This document shows, piece by piece, positions 25,374-34,393 of a stretch of DNA of 41,742 nucleotides. The notes beneath the pieces were generated by a model. The model was not told the origin of the DNA. It searched no databases and saw only the letters and a list, made by a program, of their open reading frames with translations. Made by a program: the position numbers and the translations under genes. This stretch comes from Deltaproteobacteria bacterium. GTDB taxonomy: Bacteria; Desulfobacterota; Desulfobulbia; Desulfobulbales; Desulfurivibrionaceae. Within the stretch, counting starts at the first letter, position 1. Each line of letters begins with the position of its first letter. The DNA lies in NCBI GenBank assembly GCA_021822005.1, contig JAJZSH010000003.1, positions 1 to 41,742 on the forward strand. The letters are read 5' to 3'.

Positions 25374-27569
25374 TTAGACCGGTTTTACCATGATGCCGCC
25401 AAGGGGCGGAACCGAGACCAGGACATGGAACGGGGCCTCGCCCAAGGGCTCGGCAATGGCCTGCTTGCGGTCCGGATTATACACATCGCTGCCGCCGAAC
25501 TCGGCGGTATCCGTGGAGAGGATTTCCTGGTACCAGCCCGCCGCGGGCACCCCGAGTTTATAGTCGTGGAGAACCTGGGGGGTGAAGTTGAGCAGGCAGA
25601 CCACATGCTCCTTCGGGTCTTTGCCCTGGCGGCAGAAGGCGATGATGCTGTTGTCCACATCCTTGAAATCCATCCACCTGAAGCCGTCGAAGGAAAAATC
25701 AATCTCCCAGAGGCTGCGGGTATCCTTGTAGACCGCGTTCAACTGCTGAACGAATTTCTGCAGCTGCTGGTGCATGGTGTTCTGCTCGGTCAGATGCCAG
25801 TCCAGGCTCACCTTGCAGTACCACTCGGAGATCTGGCCGAATTCCGCCCCCATGAACAGGAGCTTCTTGCCCGGATGGGTCCAGAGGAAGAAGAAGAGCA
25901 ACCGCAGGTTGGCGAATTTCTGCCATATATCCCCCGGCATCTTGAAAAGCAGGGAGCGTTTGCCATGCACCACCTCGTCATGGGACATGGGCAGGATGAA
26001 GTTTTCGGTGAAGGCGTAGAGCAGGGAAAAGGTGAGGGCGTTGTGATGGTATTTGCGGAAGATGGGCTCCTTGCTGAAATAGCCCAGGATGTCGTTCATC
26101 CAGCCCATGTTCCATTTGTAGCCAAAGCCCAGGCCGCCCCAGTCCAGGGGCTTGGAAACCCCGTAGAAGCTGGTTGATTCCTCGGCGATCATCAGGGTGT
26201 CGGGATAGCGGCTGTAGATGATGGCGTTCATGTGCTTGATAAACTCGATGGCCTCGATGTTTTCCTTGCCGCCGTAAATGTTCGGCACCCAATCCCCGTC
26301 ATGCCGGGCATAGTCGAGATAGAGCATGGAGGCCACCGCATCGACCCGCAGGCCGTCGATGTGGAACTTGTCCATCCAGAAAAGGGCGTTGGCAAGGAGG
26401 AAGTTCTGCACCTCCTTGCGGCCGTAGTTGAAAATCAGGGTGCCCCACTCGGGATGCGCGCCCTGCCGGGGGTCTTCGTGCTCGTAGAGGGCGGTGCCGT
26501 CAAAGCGGCTCAGGGCATGGCCGTCGGAGGGAAAGTGGGAGGGCACCCAGTCGAGGATAACGCCGATCCCGTGCTGGTGGCATTGGTCCACGAAGTACAT
26601 GAAATCCTGGGGCGTGCCGTGGCGGCTGGTTACGGCAAAATACCCGGTGACCTGATACCCCCAGGACTCGTCAAGGGGATGCTCCATGATGGGCATCAGC
26701 TCGATGTGGGTGAAGCCCATTTCCTTGACATAGGGGATCAGGGAACCGGCCAGTTCCTGAAAGGAGAGCATCCGCGAGGGGTCTGCCGGGTCGCGCCGCC
26801 AGGAGCCCAGGTGGACCTCGTAGGTGGACATGGGCTGCTCATAGCTTTTTCGGCCTTTCCGCTCATTAAGCCAGGCCGCGTCATTCCAGGCATAGCCATT
26901 AAGCCCCCAGACAATCGAGGCGGTTTTTGGCCGGATCTCCGCGAAAAACTGAAAGGGGTCGGCTTTTTCGAGAAGCGCGTCCTGCTGGGTCTTGACCTCG
27001 AACTTGTACGGTTCTCCCTGGCCAATGTCCGGGATAAACAGCTCCCAGATGCCGGAGTTGCCTAAAACCCGCATCTGATGGACCCTGCCGTCCCAGTAAT
27101 TGAAGTTGCCCAGGATGCTGACCCTCTTGGCGCTTGGCGCCCAGACGCGGAAGATTGTCCCGAAGACGCCATCAATCGTTACGAGCTGTGCGCCAAGGGT
27201 GTTGTAAATTTCGTAGTTCGTGCCGTTGTTGAAAAGATAGCGGTCGTACTCGGACATCTGGGGCAGGAAACGGTATGGGTCCTTGAAAATGTGCCGGTTT
27301 TCATCGTAATAGGCCGCTTCGTACTCGTAGGGGAAAGGCTCGGTGCAATTGGTAATGACAATCTCGAAAAAGCCTTCCGGTCTTGTCTTGTACATCTCCT
27401 TTTTTTCCCCGTTGGCGATCAGCCAGCAGGCGTTGGCATTGGGCTGGAAGGTTCTGATGACCGAGGAGGCGGCATCGTGGTCCAGAACGTGGAAGCCGAG
27501 AACCTGAAAGGGGTCATGGTGTTCGGAGGCAATAATCCGGTTGATTTCGGAATTTATATCAGAGGTCAT
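25374..27569 (-). CDS. glgB: 1,4-alpha-glucan branching enzyme
   Basis: GH13 enzyme making alpha-1,6 branches in glycogen. The 731-residue protein has two N-terminal beta-sandwich regions (about 10-110 and 115-215, with FGTIFRVWAPSAKRVSILGN). The catalytic barrel contains ELMPIMEHPLDESWGYQVTG, DWVPSHFPSDGHAL, GLRVDAVASMLYLDY (nucleophile Asp about 410), MIAEESTSFYGVS (acid Glu about 463) and LPMSHDEVVHGKRS (transition-state Asp). A C-terminal beta domain ends the protein. These positions match E. coli GlgB (405, 458) within five residues. I start at ATG 27569; the frame is open far upstream, across the promoter region and opposite yqgE, which is meaningless. A small gene follows in the same direction. 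Confidence 0.96.
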   Translation of the reverse strand: MTSDINSEINRIIASEHHDPFQVLGFHVLDHDAASSVIRTFQPNANACWLIANGEKKEMYKTRPEGFFEIVITNCTEPFPYEYEAAYYDENRHIFKDPYRFLPQMSEYDRYLFNNGTNYEIYNTLGAQLVTIDGVFGTIFRVWAPSAKRVSILGNFNYWDGRVHQMRVLGNSGIWELFIPDIGQGEPYKFEVKTQQDALLEKADPFQFFAEIRPKTASIVWGLNGYAWNDAAWLNERKGRKSYEQPMSTYEVHLGSWRRDPADPSRMLSFQELAGSLIPYVKEMGFTHIELMPIMEHPLDESWGYQVTGYFAVTSRHGTPQDFMYFVDQCHQHGIGVILDWVPSHFPSDGHALSRFDGTALYEHEDPRQGAHPEWGTLIFNYGRKEVQNFLLANALFWMDKFHIDGLRVDAVASMLYLDYARHDGDWVPNIYGGKENIEAIEFIKHMNAIIYSRYPDTLMIAEESTSFYGVSKPLDWGGLGFGYKWNMGWMNDILGYFSKEPIFRKYHHNALTFSLLYAFTENFILPMSHDEVVHGKRSLLFKMPGDIWQKFANLRLLFFFLWTHPGKKLLFMGAEFGQISEWYCKVSLDWHLTEQNTMHQQLQKFVQQLNAVYKDTRSLWEIDFSFDGFRWMDFKDVDNSIIAFCRQGKDPKEHVVCLLNFTPQVLHDYKLGVPAAGWYQEILSTDTAEFGGSDVYNPDRKQAIAEPLGEAPFHVLVSVPPLGGIMVKPV

Positions 27570-27809
27570 ATGCGGTTTCTGTCTGGTGTGGGTTGTTGGG
27601 GACTTTGCAAGTTGCTGCAAGAGTAGATGAGAAATTCTAGCACGGATCAGCTGACAAACTCCAACTTTTTTCCGGCGAGGGATTAGAAATATTGCCTTTG
27701 CAGGATTTCTTGACTGACAGCCTGGGCAGATGCTAAGTTGCAGGCGGATTTGCATCGGTCGCCCGCGGCGATCAACGACACGGAACGCAGACATGGGGCC
27801 TCTCTCCCG

Positions 27810-28364
27810 ATGATCGAAACCCTGCAAGGCTATTTCCTCATTGCCACCTCCCAGATGCCGGACCCCCGTTTTGCCGGCAAGGTCGTCTATCTCTGCGCCC
27901 ATAACGAGGAGGGGGCCATGGGGCTGGTGGTAAACGAGCCCATTGCCGAGATCAGCTTGGCGGATGTTTTCGCGAGCGCCGATATTCCGCTGCCGCCAGG
28001 ACTCTTGCCGACGGTATACCTGGGAGGTCCGGTGGAGGTGGCAAACGCCTTTTTCCTGTACAGCTCCGAGTACAGGGCGGAGCATTTTCTCGAGGTGAGC
28101 AAGAGCGTTCATCTGACGAGCGACCCGCAGCTGCTCTATGATCTCGCCTCGGGCCAGGGTCCGAAAAATCTGCTGGTGGCCCTGGGCTATTCCGGCTGGG
28201 GGCCGGGACAGCTGGAAGCAGAGCTCGCCGTGGACGGCTGGCTCACCCTGCCCGCGGATGACGAGATCATCTTTCATACCCCGGACAGGTTGCGGTGGCA
28301 GAAGGCGGCCCAGCGGCACGGCATTGATATCGCCCTGTTCGGCGATGTGGTGGGCACGGCCTGA
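27810..28364 (+). CDS. YqgE/AlgH family protein (DUF179)
   Basis: 184-residue protein of the YqgE/AlgH family, whose molecular function is not established. Characteristic stretches are LQGYFLIATSQMPDPRF near the start, YLCAHNEEGAMGLVVNEP near residue 31, VYLGGPVEVANAFFLY near 69 and LVALGYSGWGPGQLEAELAV near 120; WLTLPADDEIIF follows. ATG 27810 begins the conserved part and gives the usual length. No strong ribosome-binding site is visible, and the open frame to 27738 adds an unrelated prefix. It faces glgB divergently and is the last gene before the defence island, whose helicase starts 40 bases later. Confidence 0.9.
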   Translation: MIETLQGYFLIATSQMPDPRFAGKVVYLCAHNEEGAMGLVVNEPIAEISLADVFASADIPLPPGLLPTVYLGGPVEVANAFFLYSSEYRAEHFLEVSKSVHLTSDPQLLYDLASGQGPKNLLVALGYSGWGPGQLEAELAVDGWLTLPADDEIIFHTPDRLRWQKAAQRHGIDIALFGDVVGTA

Positions 28365-28404
28365 GCATGAATATGCCAAGGGCACACAGATACGGAAAAA
28401 CCTC

Positions 28405-31263
28405 ATGCCCTTAACGGACTACCACGCAAAATATTACGCGCATGAGCTGACCAAGCGCTGCCCGCCGGACAGTGTCGAAAAGCTCGCCGGCGCGGTGGTG
28501 AGCGCCCAGGTCGATCTGAATCCGCATCAGGTGGATGCGGCCCTTTTCGCCTTCCAATCGCCGTTGTCGAAGGGAGCGCTGCTGGCGGATGAGGTTGGCC
28601 TTGGCAAAACCATTGAGGCTGGTCTCGTACTTTCGCAGAAGTGGGCGGAACGAAAGCGGCGTATTCTCATCATCACCCCTTCCAACCTCCGTAAGCAGTG
28701 GTTTCAGGAGCTCGCCGAAAAATTCTTCCTGCCCTGCCGCATCCTTGAGGCTAAATCCTACAATGTCGCCATCAAGCAGGGGCAGTTTCGTCCGTTTGAG
28801 GCGCCAGAAATCGTTATTTGCTCCTATCAGTTCGCCAAGAGCAAGGCTGGGGATGTTCAGTCGATCCCCTGGGATCTGGTGGTGATTGACGAAGCGCATC
28901 GGCTGCGTAACGTCTACAAGCCATCGAATGTGATCGCTAAAACCCTCAAAATGGCGTTGGTCGGCAAGGACAAGTTGCTGCTCACCGCTACGCCGTTGCA
29001 GAACTCCCTGCTGGAGCTGTTCGGCCTGGTGAGTTTCATCGATGAACACACCTTTGGCGACCTGAAGAGCTTCCGTGAACAGTTTGTCAATCTCAACCAG
29101 GAACAGGTATTCGAGGCTCTCAAGGCGCGCCTTGCGCCCGTCTGTCATCGCACCCTGCGCCGTCAGGTCACCGCGTACATCCCCTACACCAAGCGGCTGC
29201 CCCTGGTGGAGGAATTCACCCCGGAGGAAAGCGAGGACCGGCTCTATCACCTGGTCTCCGAGTACCTGCAACGCGAAAATCTGCAAGCCCTGCCAGCCGG
29301 CCAGCGGTCGCTGATGACCCTGGTGCTGCGCAAGCTTCTTGCCTCATCCACCTTTGCCATCGCTGGTGCGCTGACCTCCATTTCCGACCGGCTCAAGGCC
29401 AAGCTCCGTCGGCAGGAGCCGGCGCAGTCGTTGGAGGAGGATCTGGACGAGGACTACGAGGCGCTGGACGAAACCGCCGAGGAATGGTCCGCCGACGAAC
29501 CCGGGGAATTCTTTACCGAGGCAGACCGCGCCGCCCTTGAACAGGAGATTGCCGATCTCGATTCGTTCACCGCGCTGGCTGTCTCCATCGAACACAACGC
29601 CAAAGGCAAGGCCCTGCTTAAGGCGCTGGACATCGCCTTTGCCAAGGCCAGGGAAATAGGCGCGGAACAAAAGGCGATCATCTTCACCGAATCGCGCCGC
29701 ACCCAGTCCTACCTGTTGCGCCTTCTGGCGGACAGCCCATTTTCCGAGGGTATCGCCCTGTTCAATGGCTCCAATACCGATGAGCGTTCCAAGCAAATTT
29801 ACAGCCAGTGGCTTGAGCGCCACCAAGGCAGCGACCGGCTCACCGGTTCCCGCACTGCCGACATGCGTTCAGCGCTGGTGGACTACTTCCGCGAGCAAGG
29901 CCGCATCATGATCGCCACCGAGGCCGGGGCCGAGGGCATCAATCTCCAATTCTGCTCCCTGGTGGTGAACTACGACCTGCCCTGGAACCCCCAGCGCATC
30001 GAGCAGCGCATCGGCCGTTGTCATCGTTACGGTCAGAAACATGACGTGGTGGTGGTCAATTTTCTCAACCGCAAAAACGCCGCCGACCAACGTGTCTTCG
30101 AACTGCTGGCCGAAAAATTCCAGCTCTTTGAGGGCGTGTTCGGCGCCAGCGACGAGGTGCTGGGCGCCATCGAGAGCGGCGTTGATTTCGAGAAGCGCAT
30201 CGCCGCCATCTATCAACGCTACCGCAGGCCCGATGAAATCCAGACTGCTTTTGATCAGCTCCAGCTCGAATTGAGCTTGGAGATCAACGAATCCATGACC
30301 CGCACTCGGCAGAAGCTGCTGGAACATTTTGATGACGAGGTGCGCGAGAAGCTCAAGGTGCGTGACGAGGCCTCCCGCGCCTACCTTAACCGCTACGAGC
30401 GGCTACTTATGCAACTTTCCCAGCATGAATTGGCTGGCCACGCTGTGTTCCGAGACGACTCCTCTTTCCTCCTCGAATCGTGTCCATTCCCGGGTGACAT
30501 CCCGCTCGGACTTTATGAACTGCCGCGACGTTCCGGCGAGGCGCACCTGTATCGCTTGAATCACCCGCTAACCGAAGCCTTGGTGGCCCAGGCAAAAGGC
30601 CGCGACCTGCCGCCAGCGGAAATTCATTTTGATTACGGCCAGCACGACGGCAAGGTCTCGCAACTGGAACCGTTTATCGGCAAGACTGGGTGGCTCACTC
30701 TCTCGTTTTTTACCATCGAATCCCTGGACCAGGCAGAAGACCATCTAATTTTTGCGGCAGCTACCGACGATGGCGAGATATTGGGTGAAGAGGTGGCGGC
30801 CCGGCTTTTGACTCTGCCCGGAGACCTGGTCGGAGAAGCTCAACTCGGGTCAAGAAATACACACCTGGATACTATTGTCCAGCAGCGCCAGTCCGTCATC
30901 CAACTTGACATCTCCCAGCGCAATGCCCGTTTCTTCGAGGCCGAGGCAGACAAACTTGATGGTTGGGCCGATGATCTCAAGATGGGGCTGGAACGCGAGA
31001 TCAAGGAGCTGGACCGACAGATTAAAGAGGCCCGGCGTGCTGCAACAGCGGCCTTGACTCTGGAAGAAAAGCTCGTTGGTCAGAAACAGATCAAGGCTCT
31101 GGAAGCGCAACGCAATCAGAAGAGACGAACCCTCTTCGAAGCCCAGGATAAGGTAGACGCGCAACGAGAAGAGTTGATTGCCAAGATTGAAGGGAAGTTG
31201 CAGCAGAAAACTGGGTTAGTCCAGCTTTTTGCTATTAGATGGTATATAACAGATGAAAAATAG
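28405..31263 (+). CDS. SNF2-type helicase of a restriction/defence locus
   Basis: 952-residue superfamily 2 ATPase. Residues 1-50 (YHAKYYAHELTKRCPPDSVE, then VDLNPHQVDAALFAF) are typical of the SNF2 proteins that accompany Mod-Res operons. Walker A is DEVGLGKT (about 61-68), motif II DEAH (about 162-165) and LLTATPLQNSLLELFGL motif III. The C-terminal helicase part has ATEAGAEGINLQF, NYDLPWNPQRIEQRIGRCHR and YGQ (about 507-550). An acidic insertion (about 335-375) separates the two. Residues about 850-935 form a charged coiled coil. No nuclease motif is visible. ATG 28405 is the only in-frame start fitting family N-termini, though it lacks a clear ribosome-binding site. Probable role: DNA translocation in defence. 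Class 1 DISARM DrmD is a related SNF2 protein, but the other DISARM genes are absent. Confidence 0.85.
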   Translation: MPLTDYHAKYYAHELTKRCPPDSVEKLAGAVVSAQVDLNPHQVDAALFAFQSPLSKGALLADEVGLGKTIEAGLVLSQKWAERKRRILIITPSNLRKQWFQELAEKFFLPCRILEAKSYNVAIKQGQFRPFEAPEIVICSYQFAKSKAGDVQSIPWDLVVIDEAHRLRNVYKPSNVIAKTLKMALVGKDKLLLTATPLQNSLLELFGLVSFIDEHTFGDLKSFREQFVNLNQEQVFEALKARLAPVCHRTLRRQVTAYIPYTKRLPLVEEFTPEESEDRLYHLVSEYLQRENLQALPAGQRSLMTLVLRKLLASSTFAIAGALTSISDRLKAKLRRQEPAQSLEEDLDEDYEALDETAEEWSADEPGEFFTEADRAALEQEIADLDSFTALAVSIEHNAKGKALLKALDIAFAKAREIGAEQKAIIFTESRRTQSYLLRLLADSPFSEGIALFNGSNTDERSKQIYSQWLERHQGSDRLTGSRTADMRSALVDYFREQGRIMIATEAGAEGINLQFCSLVVNYDLPWNPQRIEQRIGRCHRYGQKHDVVVVNFLNRKNAADQRVFELLAEKFQLFEGVFGASDEVLGAIESGVDFEKRIAAIYQRYRRPDEIQTAFDQLQLELSLEINESMTRTRQKLLEHFDDEVREKLKVRDEASRAYLNRYERLLMQLSQHELAGHAVFRDDSSFLLESCPFPGDIPLGLYELPRRSGEAHLYRLNHPLTEALVAQAKGRDLPPAEIHFDYGQHDGKVSQLEPFIGKTGWLTLSFFTIESLDQAEDHLIFAAATDDGEILGEEVAARLLTLPGDLVGEAQLGSRNTHLDTIVQQRQSVIQLDISQRNARFFEAEADKLDGWADDLKMGLEREIKELDRQIKEARRAATAALTLEEKLVGQKQIKALEAQRNQKRRTLFEAQDKVDAQREELIAKIEGKLQQKTGLVQLFAIRWYITDEK

Positions 31264-31273
31264 ACAAAAAAAA

Positions 31274-31329
31274 GGGAGTGTTTGGTGCGGCGGGCCGCTT
31301 TGCGGTCTCTAACCACACCCTTAACTCCC
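31274..31329. repeat. Imperfect hairpin after the SNF2 gene
   Basis: GGGAGT (31274-31279) pairs with ACTCCC (31324-31329), GGTG (31284-31287) with CACC (31316-31319), and GCGG (31287-31290) with CCGC (31295-31298). On the minus strand it is followed by T8. It marks the boundary between the GC-rich helicase gene and the AT-rich HEPN/SIR2/HerA block. It could be a terminator, or the edge of the inserted segment. Confidence 0.5.
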
Positions 31330-31413
31330 ACGGTGTCAGGTATGAAAAACTAATGAACCCGTACTCATTTTTAAAGTAAACATGTCAAGCTAGCCAAGTC
31401 AAGAGGATTGTTT

Positions 31414-33192
31414 ATGAGAGTATTGCCACAGGAGATGGTTGCTGACGCCAAATTATTACCCCAAGAAAAGTACTTTCTGGAGCTTTGGTATAGCATGACC
31501 CATATGCAATCATTAGACTCATATCGGGTCAGGTGCATGAACTCTCGCACCATTATACGTGAACTCTCCGAAGAGCTTGATATTGGGATAATAAAGGAAA
31601 ATGAGTTTAAAAATCTTTGCGCTGAGACAAAAGCGATTCTGGAGAACGATCCTATAATCCTGCATGATTTTCCCCAATACTGGACGACCATAAAGCCCTA
31701 TCTGGAATCCCCCCCGTCATCTCAAAAGAAAAAAACCGATAATGAAAACAAAGAAAAAAGCCAATTACAGTACGTGTCCAGCGATTTTTTCTGCAGTTTA
31801 GAGAAAGCCTACTTTGAAAAAATTATCGCCATGCTTCCCGGCTCCATCAGGCCGGACAATGGAAAAGACTTAAAAGTCTTGGTGGATGCCCTTATCGGCG
31901 ATTTGCTTGATAGGGGGTGGCCATTGGAAACGCTTTTTGGTTGGCATAGGCACTTTTTGGTAAAGAAACCCCGTAAAGACTATACTTTTCAAGAAAACTT
32001 AAATTTCATGCTCAAGGTGTTTACAAGCCCTCCGATACAACATCAGGTGACACTCCGGCTTCAAGGCAGTAACACCCTAGGCAAACTTAACAGCTATGGA
32101 GATTTTTCCTTTGTCGAAAGTGTGGATGTTGCCGACAGCCGGTCACGAAATAAATTTCAAAAAAAACAAGGTGCCACTTTTGCCCAGACCATACTCGGTG
32201 AGGTTGATGCCCTCTCTGCGGCAATTCGTGGCAGGGAAAAATTTGAGCAACTTGTTGATCTTCTTCGTTTTGATCTTGAACCGGCAAAATTGCGAATCGA
32301 CCCTCGCTGTTATGTAAAGAGATTGGATAATGGGAAGGAAGATTTCCCCGCAATTCACGCATCCGTGCCAAACCCAAGCGAAAAATTTGGACATGACGAG
32401 TTTGTTGCCTTTGCGCAGAATCTTGATACCGTCTGCAATAAAAGCGGAATTGAAGCGAGCTCAAGAAGACAGCTGCAGGCTGCCATCAGACAATATCGGT
32501 TTGGCAGGGACAGCGAGAACTATAATGATAAATTCTTAAACTGGTGGATGGGGCTGGAGGCACTAAGTCGTGTTGGGAATGGAAAAGAGATAGGGGCGAC
32601 GGTGGCATGCAATGTCAGCCGAGCAATGGCTGTACCCTATCTGCACAGATTAGTTCGAGACCTTGCCACGACTCTTAAATTTTGCCGAATAAATTGGCCT
32701 GCCAAATTGGTTGAAGTTTCAGGCTGCGACCAACTTGAAAAGCTTACCTTGAATCAACTTGTCACTGTCCTCCAATCCGGCGAACACCAACTGCTCTGGG
32801 ATCAATGTGAGGCCTTCCCAACGGTTTGTTTCAGGGGTAAAGAAATTGGTGACATTCTCTCCGATCCTAAAAAAACTGCGGGTCGCATGAAAAGCCACCT
32901 ACAGCACCTCGAATGGCATCTGGAGCGCCTTTATCGAATACGCTGTTGTATTGTACATGGAGCACCTGTTCGGTTCCGCCTTGGGCTTCTTGCGGCCAAC
33001 CTGGAATACTACCTCAAGCAAGTTATCCTGCTGGTGCTAAATACTTTTAGGAGTAGCGACCACGTTGGTAGTCTTGCGGAGTTTTTTGATCGAGCCTCAT
33101 TCGCATATGACCGGGCAATAAAAGAGCTTGATGGTGGGGATGCCGGGGTGGAAGAGGTTCGGTCCACAGTTAACCTTGGTTTTGTTTTGTAG
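31414..33192 (+). CDS. HEPN-domain (Apea-like) protein, candidate effector
   Basis: 592-residue protein not recognised over most of its length. The C-terminal third contains NDKFLNWWMGLEALSRVG (about 373-390) and RLYRIRCCIVHGAP (about 505-518). This is the Arg-x4-His signature of HEPN domains (Arg510, His515), of the Apea-like type with a WxGLE motif. Many HEPN proteins are RNases that act in toxin and phage-defence systems. The N-terminal 370 residues have no motif I can name. I prefer ATG 31414, 7 bases after AAGAGG, over TTG 31408. The gene is more AT-rich than the helicase upstream and the Mod gene further on. It lies between the SNF2 gene and SIR2-HerA, 36 bases before the mod-start remnant. 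An RNase activity is inference. Confidence 0.75.
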   Translation: MRVLPQEMVADAKLLPQEKYFLELWYSMTHMQSLDSYRVRCMNSRTIIRELSEELDIGIIKENEFKNLCAETKAILENDPIILHDFPQYWTTIKPYLESPPSSQKKKTDNENKEKSQLQYVSSDFFCSLEKAYFEKIIAMLPGSIRPDNGKDLKVLVDALIGDLLDRGWPLETLFGWHRHFLVKKPRKDYTFQENLNFMLKVFTSPPIQHQVTLRLQGSNTLGKLNSYGDFSFVESVDVADSRSRNKFQKKQGATFAQTILGEVDALSAAIRGREKFEQLVDLLRFDLEPAKLRIDPRCYVKRLDNGKEDFPAIHASVPNPSEKFGHDEFVAFAQNLDTVCNKSGIEASSRRQLQAAIRQYRFGRDSENYNDKFLNWWMGLEALSRVGNGKEIGATVACNVSRAMAVPYLHRLVRDLATTLKFCRINWPAKLVEVSGCDQLEKLTLNQLVTVLQSGEHQLLWDQCEAFPTVCFRGKEIGDILSDPKKTAGRMKSHLQHLEWHLERLYRIRCCIVHGAPVRFRLGLLAANLEYYLKQVILLVLNTFRSSDHVGSLAEFFDRASFAYDRAIKELDGGDAGVEEVRSTVNLGFVL

Positions 33193-33228
33193 CAATACCT
33201 TGCCGGATGGCGTTGAGAAGGATAAGCA

Positions 33229-33348
33229 ATGAAGAAACAAAAACTCGAACTGACCTGGATTGGCAAGGAGGAGCGGCCGAGACTGTGTCAATGGCTCTTA
33301 GGACAGAAGATAAATGTTCCTTTTTCCCTGGTGAACCAAAGGCAATAG
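33229..33348 (+). pseudogene. Diverged copy of the mod 5' end, running into the sir2 leader
   Basis: ATG 33229 has its own AGAAGGA site. Its first 19 codons read MKKQKLELTWIGKEERPRL; the intact mod gene at 36164 starts MKKQKLELTWIDKEVRPRL. The match begins upstream at AAGCAATG and covers about 57 coding bases with six mismatches, then breaks off (mod continues EPRILLEDPE, here CQWLLGQKIN). A 39-residue frame ends at TAG 33346-33348, only 4 bases before the sir2 GTG. It is either a scar of insertion or recombination at the mod start, or a reused leader that couples translation to sir2. It is not a functional methyltransferase. Confidence 0.8.
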
Positions 33349-33352
33349 ATTC

Positions 33353-34393
33353 GTGACCCTCGAACTGTCCGATGTAAAACGACTGCTCCAAGATCACCTT
33401 CAAGAGGGCCTACTCCTTGTTGTTGGGACAGGTTTGTCTATCGCTGAGGGTCTGCCCGGTATGTGGCCACTCGGCGAGCACCTCAAGAAGGTAATTCCCG
33501 AGCGTTTGATCACTTTCCCCGACACCGCCTGGGAGGATGTGGTTGTGGCACTGGATGCCGGTGACCATCTTGAAGCGGCAATGGCCAAGGCGGATTTGAA
33601 GGCCACGACAGTTGATGCAATTGTCGCAACAACCGCCAACCTAATTCTGGAAAAGGAACTAGAGGTTGTTGAGCAAGTTCTTTCTGGTGCGAAGGTTCTT
33701 CCTTTCACCGTATTTGTTAAGCACCTTTTTAAGGCGGGGAAGAAATTCCATCTCATTACGCCCAATTATGATCGACTTATCGAGGTTGCTACGGAGGCGG
33801 CCGGCGTCGGAGTTAATACCCGTTTTGTCGGGAATCTAATCGGTCACTCTGACCCCAAAAGATCTGCCGATTCTCATCGGGAGTCTTTCATGGCAGGAAA
33901 AAACGCGATGTTCCGACCCGTTCCAAACCTTTGTGTTTATAAACCGCATGGTAGCTTGGACTGGTTCGATATTGGTGGGAGTGTGGTTCGGTGCCCTATG
34001 AAAACCGGACAGGCGCCGCTCATCATTACTCCCGGGGCAAGCAAGTACAGGGAAAGTTTCCGCTGGGCTTTCGATGATCAGCGTACTGCCGGAAATAAAT
34101 GTGTGGCTAATGCCACTCGCTTAATGTTCATCGGTTATGGGTTTAACGATGATCATTTAGAGCAGCATATTTGCCCTGGCCTAAAGCTCACGAAGCCGAC
34201 GGTTATCATAACGAAACAACTTTCGGAAAACGCACAAAAAGTTATAGCCAGTAGCGGTGGTGTCCAGGTCATAGCGTTGTGCGCAGTTTCAGATGGTGAC
34301 CCCCGGACTCGCATTACCAATTCTAGCGGTGAACAACTAATAGTTGACGAACAACTTTGGCACTTAGATGGATTTAACAAAGGAGTGATATGA
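33353..34393 (+). CDS. SIR2-family NADase-like defence protein (Sir2 of Sir2-HerA)
   Basis: 346-residue SIR2 protein. NAD-site elements are VVGTGLSIAEGLPGM (residues 23-37, GxGxS), TPNYDRLIE (catalytic-type Asn138 and Asp140), YKPHGSLDW (His199) and LMFIGYGFNDDHLE (258-270). This is the bacterial SIR2_2 type, which in defence systems hydrolyses NAD+ during phage infection. It overlaps herA by 4 bases, the arrangement of the two-gene Sir2-HerA (Nezha-type) system in which both proteins form one large complex. It starts at GTG 33353; AAAGG lies about 10 bases upstream and translation may be coupled to the small frame ending at 33348. NAD depletion is the expected action but is inferred from the family. 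Confidence 0.87.
   Translation: MTLELSDVKRLLQDHLQEGLLLVVGTGLSIAEGLPGMWPLGEHLKKVIPERLITFPDTAWEDVVVALDAGDHLEAAMAKADLKATTVDAIVATTANLILEKELEVVEQVLSGAKVLPFTVFVKHLFKAGKKFHLITPNYDRLIEVATEAAGVGVNTRFVGNLIGHSDPKRSADSHRESFMAGKNAMFRPVPNLCVYKPHGSLDWFDIGGSVVRCPMKTGQAPLIITPGASKYRESFRWAFDDQRTAGNKCVANATRLMFIGYGFNDDHLEQHICPGLKLTKPTVIITKQLSENAQKVIASSGGVQVIALCAVSDGDPRTRITNSSGEQLIVDEQLWHLDGFNKGVI

Noticed and set aside
27570-28406. N-terminal extension of glgB by 279 codons
   Set aside because: It crosses the divergent promoter region and yqgE; GlgB homology and length fit ATG 27569.
28405-31263. DISARM defence system
   Set aside because: The SNF2 helicase and methyltransferase recall class 1 DISARM, but no drmA, drmB or drmC genes are present; the Res and DUF1016 genes fit a type III-like locus better.
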